Shown in pieces: positions 12,340 to 22,644 of a stretch of 64,000 bases of DNA. Position numbers and translations under genes: made by a program. How positions within the stretch are numbered: position 1 is the stretch's first letter; every line of letters begins with the position of its first letter. This stretch comes from Prinsepia uniflora. Its lineage: Eukaryota > Streptophyta > Magnoliopsida > Rosales > Rosaceae. The notes under the pieces are model-generated. The model saw only the letters and a program-made list of their open reading frames with translations, did not search any database and was not told the DNA's origin. The DNA is taken from positions 53,372,891-53,436,890 of the forward strand of contig CM064872.1 of NCBI GenBank assembly GCA_032719365.1, read 5' to 3'.

Positions 12340-12810
12340 GTTGTGTAAAAAAACTTTAGATAACGGTATATTTTTTATTAATTGTTGTGTAAAGCACCTT
12401 GTAGACAACAGTATTTTTGAATAAACCGTTGTGTATGACACTCTTTAGACAACAGTATTTTTAAATTCAGCGTTGTATATAGTCACTTTATACCACGATA
12501 TCAACAAAATATTGTTGTGTAAATGGTACTTTACACAACGGTATATATTTATACCGTTGTCTAAAGTACCCTTTACACAACAGTCTTTTATATACCGTTG
12601 TCTAAAGGGCACTTTAGACAATGGTAGTTGTGTATAAACCGTTGTTCAAAGTCCGTTTAGACAACGATATTCATAAATACTGTTGTCTAAGGGGTACTTT
12701 AGACAACGGATTTTCTCCGTTGTCTAAACACCCCCTTTAGACATCAGGGGCAATTGCAACGGTTTTTATGGGGAATAGACAACGGATTTTATCCGTTGTC
12801 TAAAGGGAAA
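12340..12810. repeat. Right sub-terminal repeats of the CACTA element
   Basis: A dense series of motifs such as CCGTTGTCTAAAG and its complement TTTAGACAACGG occurs every 20-45 bp in both orientations up to the right terminus. It mirrors the left end. Confidence 0.75.
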
Positions 12811-12825
12811 TTTCTTATAGTGCTT

Positions 12826-13347
12826 CGACTTTTCTTGAGGCTGGTCGATATTTGGCCTGGATCCCATTGTCTTCTTTCAGCTGGACCTCATGGGTCATGC
12901 TCATTTTGGGACTTCGAAAGGTGAGGTTTTTGTGAACAAAGGCACCATAATCACATTTTCTAAAGTAGACACTCCCGAATCCCGGGTCCATTTCCCTTTA
13001 TCTGGGCTTTCCACCTCTGGAGGTGGTTTGGTGGTACCATTTAGCTCCGATTTCCTTTGTTTGGAGAGCTTCTAAACTTATTTTTCCAAAGCCTTTATTT
13101 GAGTGCAGATGGGAGTCAGGGTAACCTTGATGAATTTCATTAATTCTTCCTTATATGTTTCCTGATTGGTGATATCCTCGAGATTCACATCACGAAGAGT
13201 TTCCATATCGACTTTCATTAGTGGTAGACCATGAATTTCTTGTTATGGTATTAAGCTCACAAATCTCTCTTTAGCATCACATATTCTCTTCATATATCAG
13301 AACTTGTACATGCACTGCAAAAGTGTCCCACTAGGTATGCCAGATTA
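12826..13347 (-). pseudogene. Leader and gag N-terminal remnant of the Tat-like element
   Basis: Read leftward from the LTR, this contains a putative leader and then a frame with acidic and helical stretches such as LEDITNQETYKEELMKF and IKALEK, fitting the start of a Tat gag. Stops interrupt it. The coding sequence is cut at 12822 by the CACTA insertion and resumes at 10109. I see no function left. Confidence 0.45.
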
Positions 13348-14809
13348 TGTTTGTGCCCAAATTGTTGTCGTAGCGGAATTCAGGGTCACTGTTCAGTGAC
13401 TCGCTTTCGAAGAAGTGGATACGTAAGTGTTTGGGTGTGGGAGATCTCTTTGCTAGAGTCTAATGTAGTGGGATTCGGTGTAAGTGACAAAGACGAGCAG
13501 GGATAAAGCTAAAAAGCCTTGGGCCATGATGTCACCGTCCTGTGCCAGGTGGGTTGGTCCAACTAACTTGGTCTTCTAGTGGTCTTCAAAGTAAGTGTGC
13601 CACTAGTAGAAGCTACTACTAGATAGGGTTAGAAATGGATTCTGAATTGCGGCCTAAGAACCTTCATTTAAATCAAGTGAAAGTGGAGCAAGCGAGCATC
13701 TTGCTTTGATTTAAAGTGGAACAAGCGGGCATCTTGCTTGCGCTGTTATTTTCTATGCCTCATTCTGGGACTTTAAATATTTTTTTTTGCACCTAGGCCA
13801 AGTTCAATGTCGGCGTATTCATGTTATCCACGTGAAATTCAGAGTTAGAGGAAGGAGTTAAACAGATCAACCTCTTCAAGTTAGACTGTGCAAACCAGAA
13901 TACGAAGATGGTTTTATGACTTATGTAGCCATAGAACTCGTTGGTTGGTATATTCCAATTATGAAATTCAAACTTGAAAAAATCGATTGTAGAGAGGAAA
14001 TGGGGGAGTACAAACACTTAGAAAGTAAAAATGCTTGAATATTAGCATGATGAATGGAATTACAAGCGTAGGAAGTAAACTATCTCTAGACTAGTCATAT
14101 CTTGGTGATCTTGGTCGAGAGATCATCAATTAGAGGAACATCCGTTGGAAATCATAGGTGTTGACAGAGCAGTAAAAAACATGATAATGTTAGGGAATGA
14201 GGTTGTGAGGGTCTCAAAGATTGGTTTGAGGTAGTCGAAATGGATTTTTTTGTAGGGGGAAGGGAGGGGGGTGTTAAGGTGGCCTTTAAAACAAGATGTT
14301 GACATAAGTCAAGATGAAGTTTGGTAATCTGGAAGCCTACAAAAGAGAACTTAGGATGCAATTTGGTTTTGAGGAAAGCTTGGTGTTCTTTGAGTAAGAA
14401 GGGAGGAGAGAAAAACTAAATCTTAATCGTGGATCAAAAAGACAGTTTTTGCCAAGAATGCAAACTTTTGGGTAACAAAGAAACTTTTGAGGGTTTGCAG
14501 TTCTTGAAATTGATTGAGTTTGATCAAATTGTTTGTTTGGCTGAGTTGTTGGTTGTCCTTGAGAAGAAGGCTTCTTCTTCTTTTATAGACAGTATGGGAG
14601 TGAAGATGATCGACACGTGCATCCATGCATGTTTCTCCTTACCTTCTAACGATTTTGGTATCGTGTTAGTGTGATTTATGTAAATCACACCCGCGCTTCC
14701 CCATGATTCAGTTGGTAGATACCAGCGGCTTGGGACTTTAGTCAAATTAGGTCATTAATTTCTTAAATCCCCTCCCTAGGCCCATACTAGTTTATTTCGG
14801 ATGTAAACA
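13348..14809 (-). repeat. 5' LTR of the minus-strand Tat-like element
   Basis: On the minus strand this segment starts TGTTTACATCC and ends GGGCACAAACA, giving TG...CA ends and matching terminal TGTTTRY/RYAAACA sequence. Leader and gag follow leftward. A TATAAAAG motif on the minus strand near 14580 fits an LTR promoter in that direction. The second LTR is outside the window, so the boundaries are inferred from the terminal motifs only. The short open frames inside it are not genes. Confidence 0.55.
14579..14588 (-). promoter_or_regulatory. TATA box of the Tat-like LTR
   Basis: The minus strand reads CTATAAAAGAAG here, a good plant TATA box. It lies about 230 bp into the LTR when read leftward, which is a usual place for the U3/R promoter. 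Confidence 0.45.
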
Positions 14810-15049
14810 CTACTATGGATGGTAAAAAATTAAACAAAAGATAAGGAAAGGAATGTCAAAATGGAATGGATTACATATAAGTTTTATATATGCCTCATCA
14901 AGCCCCAAATGCACATCCATAACTCTACAAGCCTGCATGTATACTTGTAGAAATATAATTTATTAACAATTAATAATTAATAATTGAATCAGCAATTAAT
15001 TAAGAGTCAAGAGACTAACCTGTTCTAAAATGCGAATAATGAATATGAT
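14810..15049. other. Unassigned AT-rich spacer
   Basis: Lies between the Tat-like LTR and the first sequence recognisable as Del-like LTR. It has AATTAATAATTAATAA-type runs and no gene or element ends that I can support. Confidence 0.4.
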
Positions 15050-15176
15050 ATTTGTGTGTTTTTAAGATTCTCGCCTAACTTTTAAAATCGTCCATCCATG
15101 ATTAATTCTCGATTAATCTCTTGGTTAATCCCGTGATTAACCTCGATAATCATGAAATTTGGGACGGGTCGTTACA
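15050..15176 (-). repeat. 3' LTR remnant of LARD copy 1
   Basis: Ends GGGACGGGTCGTTACA on the plus strand, the family terminus, preceded by the repeated GATTAAT/CGATTAATC tract seen at the same place in other copies. The left end is truncated at an uncertain point. Confidence 0.6.
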
Positions 15177-17732
15177 ATCCACCCTCCTTAAAGAATCTCG
15201 TCCTCGAAATTCACCTTAAACCAAATTCACTGCGGAAATCCAACCCGAGGCTTCCACGTGTGTACGTACACGTCCAACATCCATCCACAGTACTCGTCAG
15301 AAACAAACATCACTTGACGTAAACTACAATCCAATGGTCAATGCTAAAATTCAGCTCACCCTCCGTGACCGTATCCGAGAGTGACTAACCGTCACTAGAA
15401 ATCCCAAGACTCAACACCCAAGCCTGGCTCGAGGCATCGACACTTGTCGATCTCAGAATCCAATCTGGCAATTCTTTGCTCCCACTGAGCAATCACAAAT
15501 CCTCTACCTCACTAGATGTTTCCTAACGTCAATCTCACTTATAACGCACCATCATGACCAGCCGGTTACTCACGGCTCCACTATTCGTATTCAAGTTCCG
15601 TATCCACATCTGACTCGCACTAGAGTCATCTTATGGTATATCGTCTCATCAAGGGACCAACTCTATGATCCTGACTCTTCTTGTGTCCCAAACTGGCATC
15701 TCACTCATCCTGTGTATCTGGACCTCATCGAATACTTGCTATAGTGAGACTATCACAAACACACTTCTTTAGGGTTCTTCTGGCCAACCATGGCCCTGAG
15801 CTCCATGCTCACATAATAACTGAACCCTCCATTAGTCTCTCGCCTCTAGAGCACAGTACTCGGCTTCTCGTCCAAGTGTCTCAAAGAAACGCCAACTTCG
15901 GATCCAATCTGATTATCATACTGTGTCCATCACATATCCAATCTGCCTAACGCATGGCTACCCTGCCAATCGTGGTCCAACACTAGAATTTTTTGTCTGA
16001 TCTCCGCTCTGGACAGATCATATACCAACTCAAAATTTTCTCGGAGTTCTCTGGTCACTCGACCAACTCCAGAGACAATCCAATAGTTCACTAACCAATC
16101 CCATTTCTTGGTTCACTCCAAAGGTCAACCGACTTAGGCCTACCAAGACGTATCAATCCTGAATGAAATGTCCTGTTGATTACCTACCTTGACCCCCATC
16201 CTCTAGATGCGATAGGTCGGGTCCTGAAACTGCGCTGTAACAACTAGTCCAACCTATGTGTTTCACTAGAACACTACCCAACAACACTATGATCATCTAC
16301 CATCATCACAATCCCTCTATCTGGAGCTCCAATAACGAATGTAGTTGAATAGTATGCAAGAGATAACGAGCCTACAAACATCCTACTCGAGGAATCAGCT
16401 ACTATATTCACTTTTCTCGATACTCAAACGTATAATTATAGTCTTTAACCAACTCTAGCCAATTCCTCTGCCTTGAGTTCAACTCCCTCGGAGTAACCTG
16501 ATACATAAGGATTCATGATCTCTAAGATCCGGGGATCTGTGGATTCTGGGCCCACCACGCGTCTACTTCCCAACTCTGATGTACCTATGTCGCCGCGGAA
16601 AACTCCCACAAATGTCCGGAAGAGTCAAACTAGAGCAGCGATCAAAATTCTGCTCACTCAATTATCAACTCACACCAAATTGACTCCCTTTAGAGTCAAT
16701 CCCGTCAACTGGCTGCAATCCCAGGAGAAAACCTCTACCCGAAAAGTCGATAACACTCATCCAGTCTGAGTGAATCCAATCTCTTAACGATGATATCAAC
16801 TCACACCAAATTGACTACCTTGGCAATATCAGCATTAATGTTTCATTGCCAACTCACGATGGCCAACTATCACCACAGTACTAATCATAAGCCATCTCAG
16901 AGAATTCCACTTCTTAAGTCAATTCGGGAATCACACATCCTGACATACAATACATGCATCCATGTCTTTTAACCAACTCCTCGACTTCGAGTCAAGTCAA
17001 AACCAATTTCAACAGTGTATCTGTCTTACATCCTCAAGTTTATCGTAACTCAACCTCCCTCTGAGGTAGCAACCCTAGTAAATCCTACAAGGAGCACCAC
17101 CAGAAGTGTCGACACAACTGACATCTTCATCAAGCTTACTAAGCCATTTGGGGACTTCACAACACGTGTCTCATATCCCACACAGTCATTCTATAGTAAC
17201 TTCCAGGCTTCCAAGTCGTAAATCACTCTAAACATCAACCATGTTTCCAATGTGGGATAGATCGCAGTAAGTATCCCTTGGTCCCACCAAAAGACCAAAC
17301 GTGACAAATCAGGACAATCCAATACCACTAGTTCCTCCAAAGCTCAACAGAGGAGTAACAGGTAGTCCACCAATCCATCATGAACATCACAACAAGTCAT
17401 GCGTGTCTTGGAAAACCAATCTGTCTTTTGTCACACCTTTTATACAAATCCAATAGGTGATTCTATCACCGCACCAGTCGAAGTACTAGCTCGCATGTCC
17501 CAATCCAATGGGTTCAAATGCTGAACATAACTGTAATCCTTCTAAGAGTTTGTGGGTCTGTATTCCATCAACACTCGTACATCCATCCAAGGTAAGACAA
17601 AACACCTGTCTCTCAACTTGGCATACCTCGTGCCTACAGTAAACCAACCGAACTAGGAAACTACTGAAATCTTACTGAGCCACTCGGGATCCTCTTTGTC
17701 TCACTCATCGATCACTGTAATTCGCACGTCTG
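15177..17732 (-). other. Non-coding internal domain of LARD copy 1 (3' part)
   Basis: Aligns by eye with 51407-53728. Shared landmarks include ATTAAACTACAATCCAA-like sequence around 15325, CGTCACTAGAAA, and TATCTCACTCATCCTG-type strings. The polypurine tract is at 15178-15190 (plus strand CCACCCTCCTT). Stops are dense in all frames, and none of the small open frames resembles retrotransposon proteins. Confidence 0.6.
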
Positions 17733-18182
17733 TGTCAGGACCCACCCCGGTTTCACCCCGAAAACCGAGGTAAATCCTGCTCCCGTCTGACACCCCGACA
17801 CAAACAGTCAGACGCAGGAGAAATTACATCAATATCCCGAAGACAAGTTTTTACAGAGCATAGTACAAAATGCATGGAAAAGAAAAACCGATAATCTAAA
17901 TACACGTACGCGGAAAAATTTGAAACACTCCGGGATCCCTCTCGTGACTTCTATGCCTCAGACGCTGCCCCGACGCCGGAACCCCGCGCTAGCTCCACAA
18001 CCTGGAGGGCAGTTAAAAACAGAAGGTGTGAGTGGACCAGAAATAAAAGAAAAGTTTCCGAAACCATTTATAAGAAAACCGGGTTTAGCCCTCCATTTTG
18101 AAACCACATGCATAACCCAGTTCATAAAACAGTTATAAATATCTGTCACTCGAGAACTCAGAGCTAGGATCATCTCACCACA
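17733..18182 (-). repeat. Fragment of a divergent giant LTR inside LARD copy 1
   Basis: Starts TGTCAGGACCCACCCC with the GCTCCCGTCTGACA string and GTGAGTGGAC at 18028, like the ends of the family's LTRs, but it is not preceded by a primer site. It then passes into internal-domain sequence. The closest relative in the window is the plus-strand fragment at 60001-60619. It may be a truncated insertion or a recombination product. Confidence 0.5.
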
Positions 18183-19099
18183 AGCTCCTTAACAATTACA
18201 TCCTCTCGGCGCACTCAGTGTCAACTGGAACCATCTGATCGCTGTTGGGATTCATCAAACTTATCTCCAACTGAGATTCCACATTTGTCAGAGTCTGGAA
18301 TGCAGTAAATCATCAAACTAGCACCATCACTCAAATCTTACTCCAAAGTCCCGATGCAAACCGACGAATCAGCATCGTCTCAGTCATCATTGAAACATGA
18401 GCATAACATGACAATGTCACAAGCCTCTACTCGTACTGAGCTACCATCAAATATAATGCTCATGTCGGAGGAACTCTGCCTCCCTCGTATCTCGATAAGA
18501 CTGGGGCGAAAATGATGTAAGTACCTTTCCTCATACGTTGTCCAAATCTCGGTAATCTCATCCATGTCCGTCGATAGCCTTTTCTGCCACTGACCTCGTG
18601 CAGGCTAACACAAGAAGAACGCCGCTATCAAGATCATGCACTCATATGGGAAATCTATCGACCTTACAATCTACTCCAAGTGTGTAATCCGTTGATCAGA
18701 CACCCCGAGACCTGATCCACAAGTACCACTTTCTTGGTAATTTTGTTCAACCTCTTTCGAATAATGGTCATCAACAACCTCGGCTGCTAGGAGCAGCACA
18801 TTCATCCTGACCAATCATTGGTCGTAACTCTGAAAAGTCGTCATACTGGGATCGAATCCACTAGTAACTCTACGGTTCCCAACTGCTGGACACACAAGAG
18901 ACTCAACCCTCCTCGAGTTGGACCCCACTGAAACACGGCATCTATTGCCAACAGAACCTATCCGAGTTCGTTCCCACTTAACCTTCCTATCTGTACTCTC
19001 ACCTTCCAAGCTGATGACGGGCTATCGTCGCAGAGACATCACATCCGAAGAAAATCTATCATGCATTGAGGATGCATGACACCGCAAGAGAAACTAAGT
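18183..19099 (-). other. 5' internal region of LARD copy 1
   Basis: This is the leader side of the element, between the LTR fragment and the primer site. Minus-strand open frames at 18380-18565 and 18815-19009 have no recognisable gag features. I see no gene. Confidence 0.45.
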
Positions 19100-19111
19100 G
19101 CTCTGATACCA
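19100..19111 (-). promoter_or_regulatory. Primer-binding site for initiator tRNA-Met
   Basis: The minus strand reads TGGTATCAGAGC three bases inside the LTR terminus (LTR starts 19115). This is the standard plant initiator tRNA-Met site and sets the orientation of the element. Confidence 0.8.
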
Positions 19112-19114
19112 AGC

Positions 19115-19942
19115 TGACAGAACCCATCCCTAATCCCCCTGGATTATCGCGGGATGTCCTGCTCCCGTCTGACACCACGTGTTAGAACAGGGATAAAATC
19201 ATAAGCCACTCGGGGTTTCAAGAGTTTGCAGCGGTTTCTAGAGTACACATATTCATGTGATGTCTCAGTCTCTACTATAGCTTGGATCCGCGATCAACAT
19301 GAAGGGTATCAAACACCATTAAAACTGTGAGTGGACAAAAATAAATAGTTGGAAAACAAATTTCCGAAATCAATCTTTATACCCTTCAATTAAAAGTATG
19401 CATGCATCAGAAAACACGTAATATCAAATGCTTCCTTAAAATCAAATCATATTGCTTTTCAAATCAATAATGTGAAAACATCTGAACATAAAGCAATCAT
19501 AAAAAACATGACCAATCCTCGTATCCCACATCTGTCTCTTTTCATACGATATCATCATCATCAATCACGCCATCCATACAACGCGTGCAAATAAACTCCA
19601 AGACTGTTCAGGTCCGAGCACGTCGACAAGAACATATCAAGGGCCGATGTTCAAATCATCATGAACAAATCAACGAACGATGCCATATACCATAAGCACT
19701 CCTGAGTCGAGCCTCCCACGGCTACTCGACAACAGGCAGTGCATCGTGACTTCTCCGAGAGGGAACACAACGCATCCCGAAAGCAAGCAACATATCATAG
19801 GGATCACTCCGGGGAAACATATTCACAACTGGAGTCCCTCTCCGGGGAAAATATTCATAACTGGAGCCACATCAATGTCAAGAGGATGGTCTTAGTGAAA
19901 ACATTTATCAAATCAAATCAAGTGTCTCACGTAGGGTCTCAG
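19115..19942 (-). repeat. 5' LTR of LARD copy 1, truncated
   Basis: Begins TGACAGAACCCATCCC on the plus strand, with the GCTCCCGTCTGACACC string and CTGTGAGTGGAC at 19325-19336. Similarity to the other giant LTRs fades at about 19942, where unrelated sequence begins. Confidence 0.65.
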
Positions 19943-19973
19943 TTTACGTCACATATGTGAAAATTTGAGACCC
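19934..19973. repeat. Inverted repeat around CATATG
   Basis: The arms GGGTCTCA (19934-19941) and TGAGACCC (19966-19973) are perfectly complementary, and the 24-base loop is centred on CATATG. It sits at the breakpoint of the LTR. Confidence 0.6.
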
Positions 19974-20444
19974 CGAGTTGAGCCACTCAACTCTATTTAT
20001 GTCACATATGTTAAATGGTCATGAAAAACAAGGAAAAATTTGGGATTTTTGACATGATGGCATACTTTTTCCATGTAAGACTCGACATGGAATGGGATTG
20101 GGATCCAAAAATGCCAAATCACGACTCTCCATCTCTAGTTCTTGTTCAAAATCAAAATTGGGTGAAAATATCTAGGGTTTGATTTCGATCAAAATTAGAC
20201 GAATCGCCGGGAAGTTAATCGACGTGTATTGAGTAGGTGCAGACAATATAGAAAATGATTTCTCGCGAGCCTGAAGTGGAGCAACTTGTATACAATTAGT
20301 TTTTCCTAATGCTATATGGGTTTACAAAATTGGATTATTGAGAGACTAGTCTGTTATCTTGTTGTGTATGCCGTGATTTTCTGCTATCTTGGTTCAAATT
20401 GATGTGTATGTTGAAATATGATATTTAGGTTTAATTTGTGTCAT
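19974..20444. other. Unassigned sequence
   Basis: No coding frame of note and no element termini. CACATATG recurs near 19997-20005. It could be low-copy intergenic DNA or an old LTR. Confidence 0.35.
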
Positions 20445-21790
20445 TGGTAGACATCACGGATATTACCCCTTGAATTCCCTTGAGGGAAGGGGGTGAGTGA
20501 GCTCTCCTTCATCTTGTTCGTTCAACATGATGCTAGGACCAATTAGGACGGTAAAAGTGGTGAATGAAAGCGTGGAGTGTTGTTTCAGAATTTCTACAGG
20601 CAGTGTCAAACTGTTAATGCAAGTAATGGACCAACTTAGACTCACCTTACTAGACACCTTTGGCTGCTCCTCTCGTGGGTAGAAAGACCTACGTAGAAAG
20701 GAGTAAAAGCAAAGGGACACCGGTGTGATGCTAGCCTAACAATCTCCGATGTTTAAGTGAGATTAAGAAGGAATGGTATTGTAATAATTTAGGCAGCGTG
20801 AGGGCAAGATTGTCGTTACCTTTTAGAGGGGGTTACCCTTGTATTTATAGCAGCATTAAATGTTATTGGTATTTTTCGATGTGGGATAAATGTCGTTGTC
20901 TTTAGGAGCTGACATGTGTCCTAGTGTGGTTGTGAGCAACATTCTGACATGGCAGCTAGCCTAGTCGACTAGATGTGGTCGGCTTGTGTTGAGATTGGCC
21001 TCTTGCTGAGTTGTCAGGTGTGGCCAAAGGTTAGGCCTGAGCGACCAGTTGTGTAGGTCGATCAAGTATGATCGGCTTTTGTTGTTCTGCCTTATTGATG
21101 CTGATCGTTGTGGTTTGAATAGAGGGGTCTAGGCGACCAAATATGATCGGTTAGCCTTGGTTAGTTGATCATGGTAGCTGAAAGTCTTGGGAATTCCGAG
21201 GGCAAGGCTACTCGGTCTTTGGTTAGATCGATCAGATTAGGTACGAACAGAAGTCCCACAAGTCGTTAACTGAGGTGGATTTCTTCGGTCGATGGTTTGT
21301 ATTGTACCTGTCGGCATGTGTGTGTGTGTGTGTACTATGCTAGTCCCCACTCCCCCAAGCCTTTGGCTTAGGAGTGATGTCGAAGGATATTGATTCGGCT
21401 AGCTTGCGCAGATTCTCGCACGATGAGGTGACCGATCGGCCTAGGAGATGTCCATTGACCAACCGAGAATCACTTGGAGCCAAGGTGAGTGTGTGTCAGC
21501 TTGCTTGGCTAGTTTGTGCGGACCTTTACACGATGAGGTGGTCAGTCAACCTAGGAGATATCCATGGACCAATTGAGAACCACTTGAAGCCAAGGTGAAT
21601 ATATGTCACCTTGCTTGACCAACTTATGCGGATCCTTGCATAATGAGGTGGCCGATCGACTTAGAAAATGTCCATGGACCGACGAAGAACCACTTGGAGC
21701 CAAGGTGAGTAAACGTCACCTTACTCAGTCAGCTTGCGCAGACCCTCACAAAATGAGATGGCCAACCGACCTAAGAGTGCCAATTTTGTC
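20445..21790 (-). mobile_element. 3' end of a Tat-like Ty3 element (LTR plus tandem array)
   Basis: Read leftward it has a 110-bp tandem array, then a G-rich polypurine tract (plus strand CCCCACTCCCCCAAGCC, 21345-21361), then a probable LTR 20445-21316 (TGGTAGACATC...ACCTGTCGGCA). A minus-strand CTATAAATAC box near 20848-20857 supports the orientation. The same order, tandem repeats then G-rich tract then LTR, is found in the better preserved Tat element at 36397-46982. Coding parts are gone. Confidence 0.5.
21393..21780. repeat. 110-bp tandem repeat, about 3.5 copies
   Basis: The motif CGATGAGGTG and its variants recur at 21421, 21531, 21641 and 21751, exactly 110 bp apart. The intervening sequence (CCATGGACC, GAACCACTTGGAGCCAAGG, TGTCACCTTGCT) is conserved. 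Two short open frames through it are repeat artefacts. Confidence 0.88.
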
Positions 21791-22500
21791 GGTATTTTTA
21801 AAGTCAACATAGCATGACCCTATTATTATTAAACGAGGTCTCAAGTCTACATGCCAATTCATATCATTACATATAAACCTGTTTAATAAAACTTTCCGTC
21901 ACAAGCCATATACTCGTACATACATAACCATCAAATTTATATAAATTTAGAATTATTTAGAATTATGAGCTAATTAATTCATAATATATTGAGTGTTTGA
22001 TAGTTAACATTTAATTTGAAATGTGTTTCAAATAGATATATAAATTTAGGAAATCAAGTAGTTTACATTTATTAGACAAATCTTAATGGATTGTTATTTT
22101 ATTTTTATTTTTAGAATTTATTAAGAACTGGAACGTAAGAGAGACCCAAGCGTTAAAATACATCTCAAAACATTACACAGAAAACTAAAATATTTAAAAC
22201 TTAAAATAAAAAAAAATAAAAAAGAAGAAGATACCCAATATAAACAAAAGCCCACAACACAACAAACCTAAATAAACCTTTAGACTACAAAATAATACAA
22301 GGCCTTAGTCTATGCTTTAGCATGAGCTTGAATAAGTTGACTCGCCCCTCCCTGATCCTGACTGCCTTTGACTTGATTCCCAATAAAACTTCATTTACCA
22401 ACAGAAAGGAAGGAATACAAATGCTTAAATTCTTACTTCTATCAAAAGTCACAACCCTCGCAACATAATCCTCTACCATCAAATTTAACAAAGGATATAT
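21791..22500. other. Unassigned AT-rich sequence downstream of QCR6
   Basis: Contains A/T-rich tracts and a minus-strand frame (22285-22491) with no recognisable domain. The part nearest 22640 would hold the 3' UTR of QCR6. Nothing else can be supported. Confidence 0.35.
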
Positions 22501-22644
22501 TTTTCTTTATTGATCATAATTTCACTCTTGAAAAATGTCAAACATCCATCCCTAGTTCAGGGAACAAACTATAAAGTTCAAAAACATTTGATTTGTTAAA
22601 ACTTAACGGCAAGATGTCAATTTGGGACAAAATTCATCACCATA

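Larger units (their letters stand above)
10110..12822. mobile_element. Non-autonomous CACTA (En/Spm) transposon carrying host gene fragments
   Basis: The left terminus is CACTACAAGAAAT and the inverse of the right terminus is CACTATAAGAAAT. The flanks are a perfect 3-bp TSD, CTT (10107-10109 and 12823-12825). These are the hallmarks of the CACTA superfamily. Both ends carry many sub-terminal TTGTCTA/TAGACAA motifs, the usual transposase-binding zone. No transposase is encoded. Instead the body holds a first exon of an LRR-protein gene (10832) and a small spliced-exon-like segment (11567). It is inserted in the gag of the Tat-like host. Confidence 0.88.
1..14809 (-). mobile_element. Tat-lineage Ty3/gypsy retrotransposon, interrupted by four insertions
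   Basis: This host element reads right to left. Its 5' LTR is at 13348-14809 and its gag continues leftward in the pieces 12826-13347, 9097-10109, 8597-8808 and 5324-5955. Piece 1-269 is probably internal sequence further downstream. The pieces become continuous once four insertions are removed, each confirmed by a TSD. The lineage call rests on the gag pieces, which resemble Ogre/Tat gag, including a Cys-His segment followed by a QFRDAIQSLINQ-like stretch. Pol and the 3' LTR lie beyond the left edge, so the element's own TSD cannot be checked. All coding pieces contain stops, so it is dead. Confidence 0.7.
15050..19942 (-). mobile_element. Non-coding Del-like element (LARD), copy 1, truncated
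   Basis: It reads right to left. A 5' LTR fragment (19115 to about 19942) and an adjoining primer site for initiator tRNA-Met (19100-19111) lie on the right. An internal domain follows, then a purine tract and the last part of the 3' LTR (ending 15176) on the left. The internal domain has no protein-coding pol but is clearly homologous to the internal domain of the second copy at 47937-55497. The AATTTCGAGGACGAGATTC-like string followed by a G-rich tract just before the 3' LTR is typical of plant Del/Tekay chromoviruses. Both outer LTR ends are lost, so no TSD can be tested. Confidence 0.65.
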
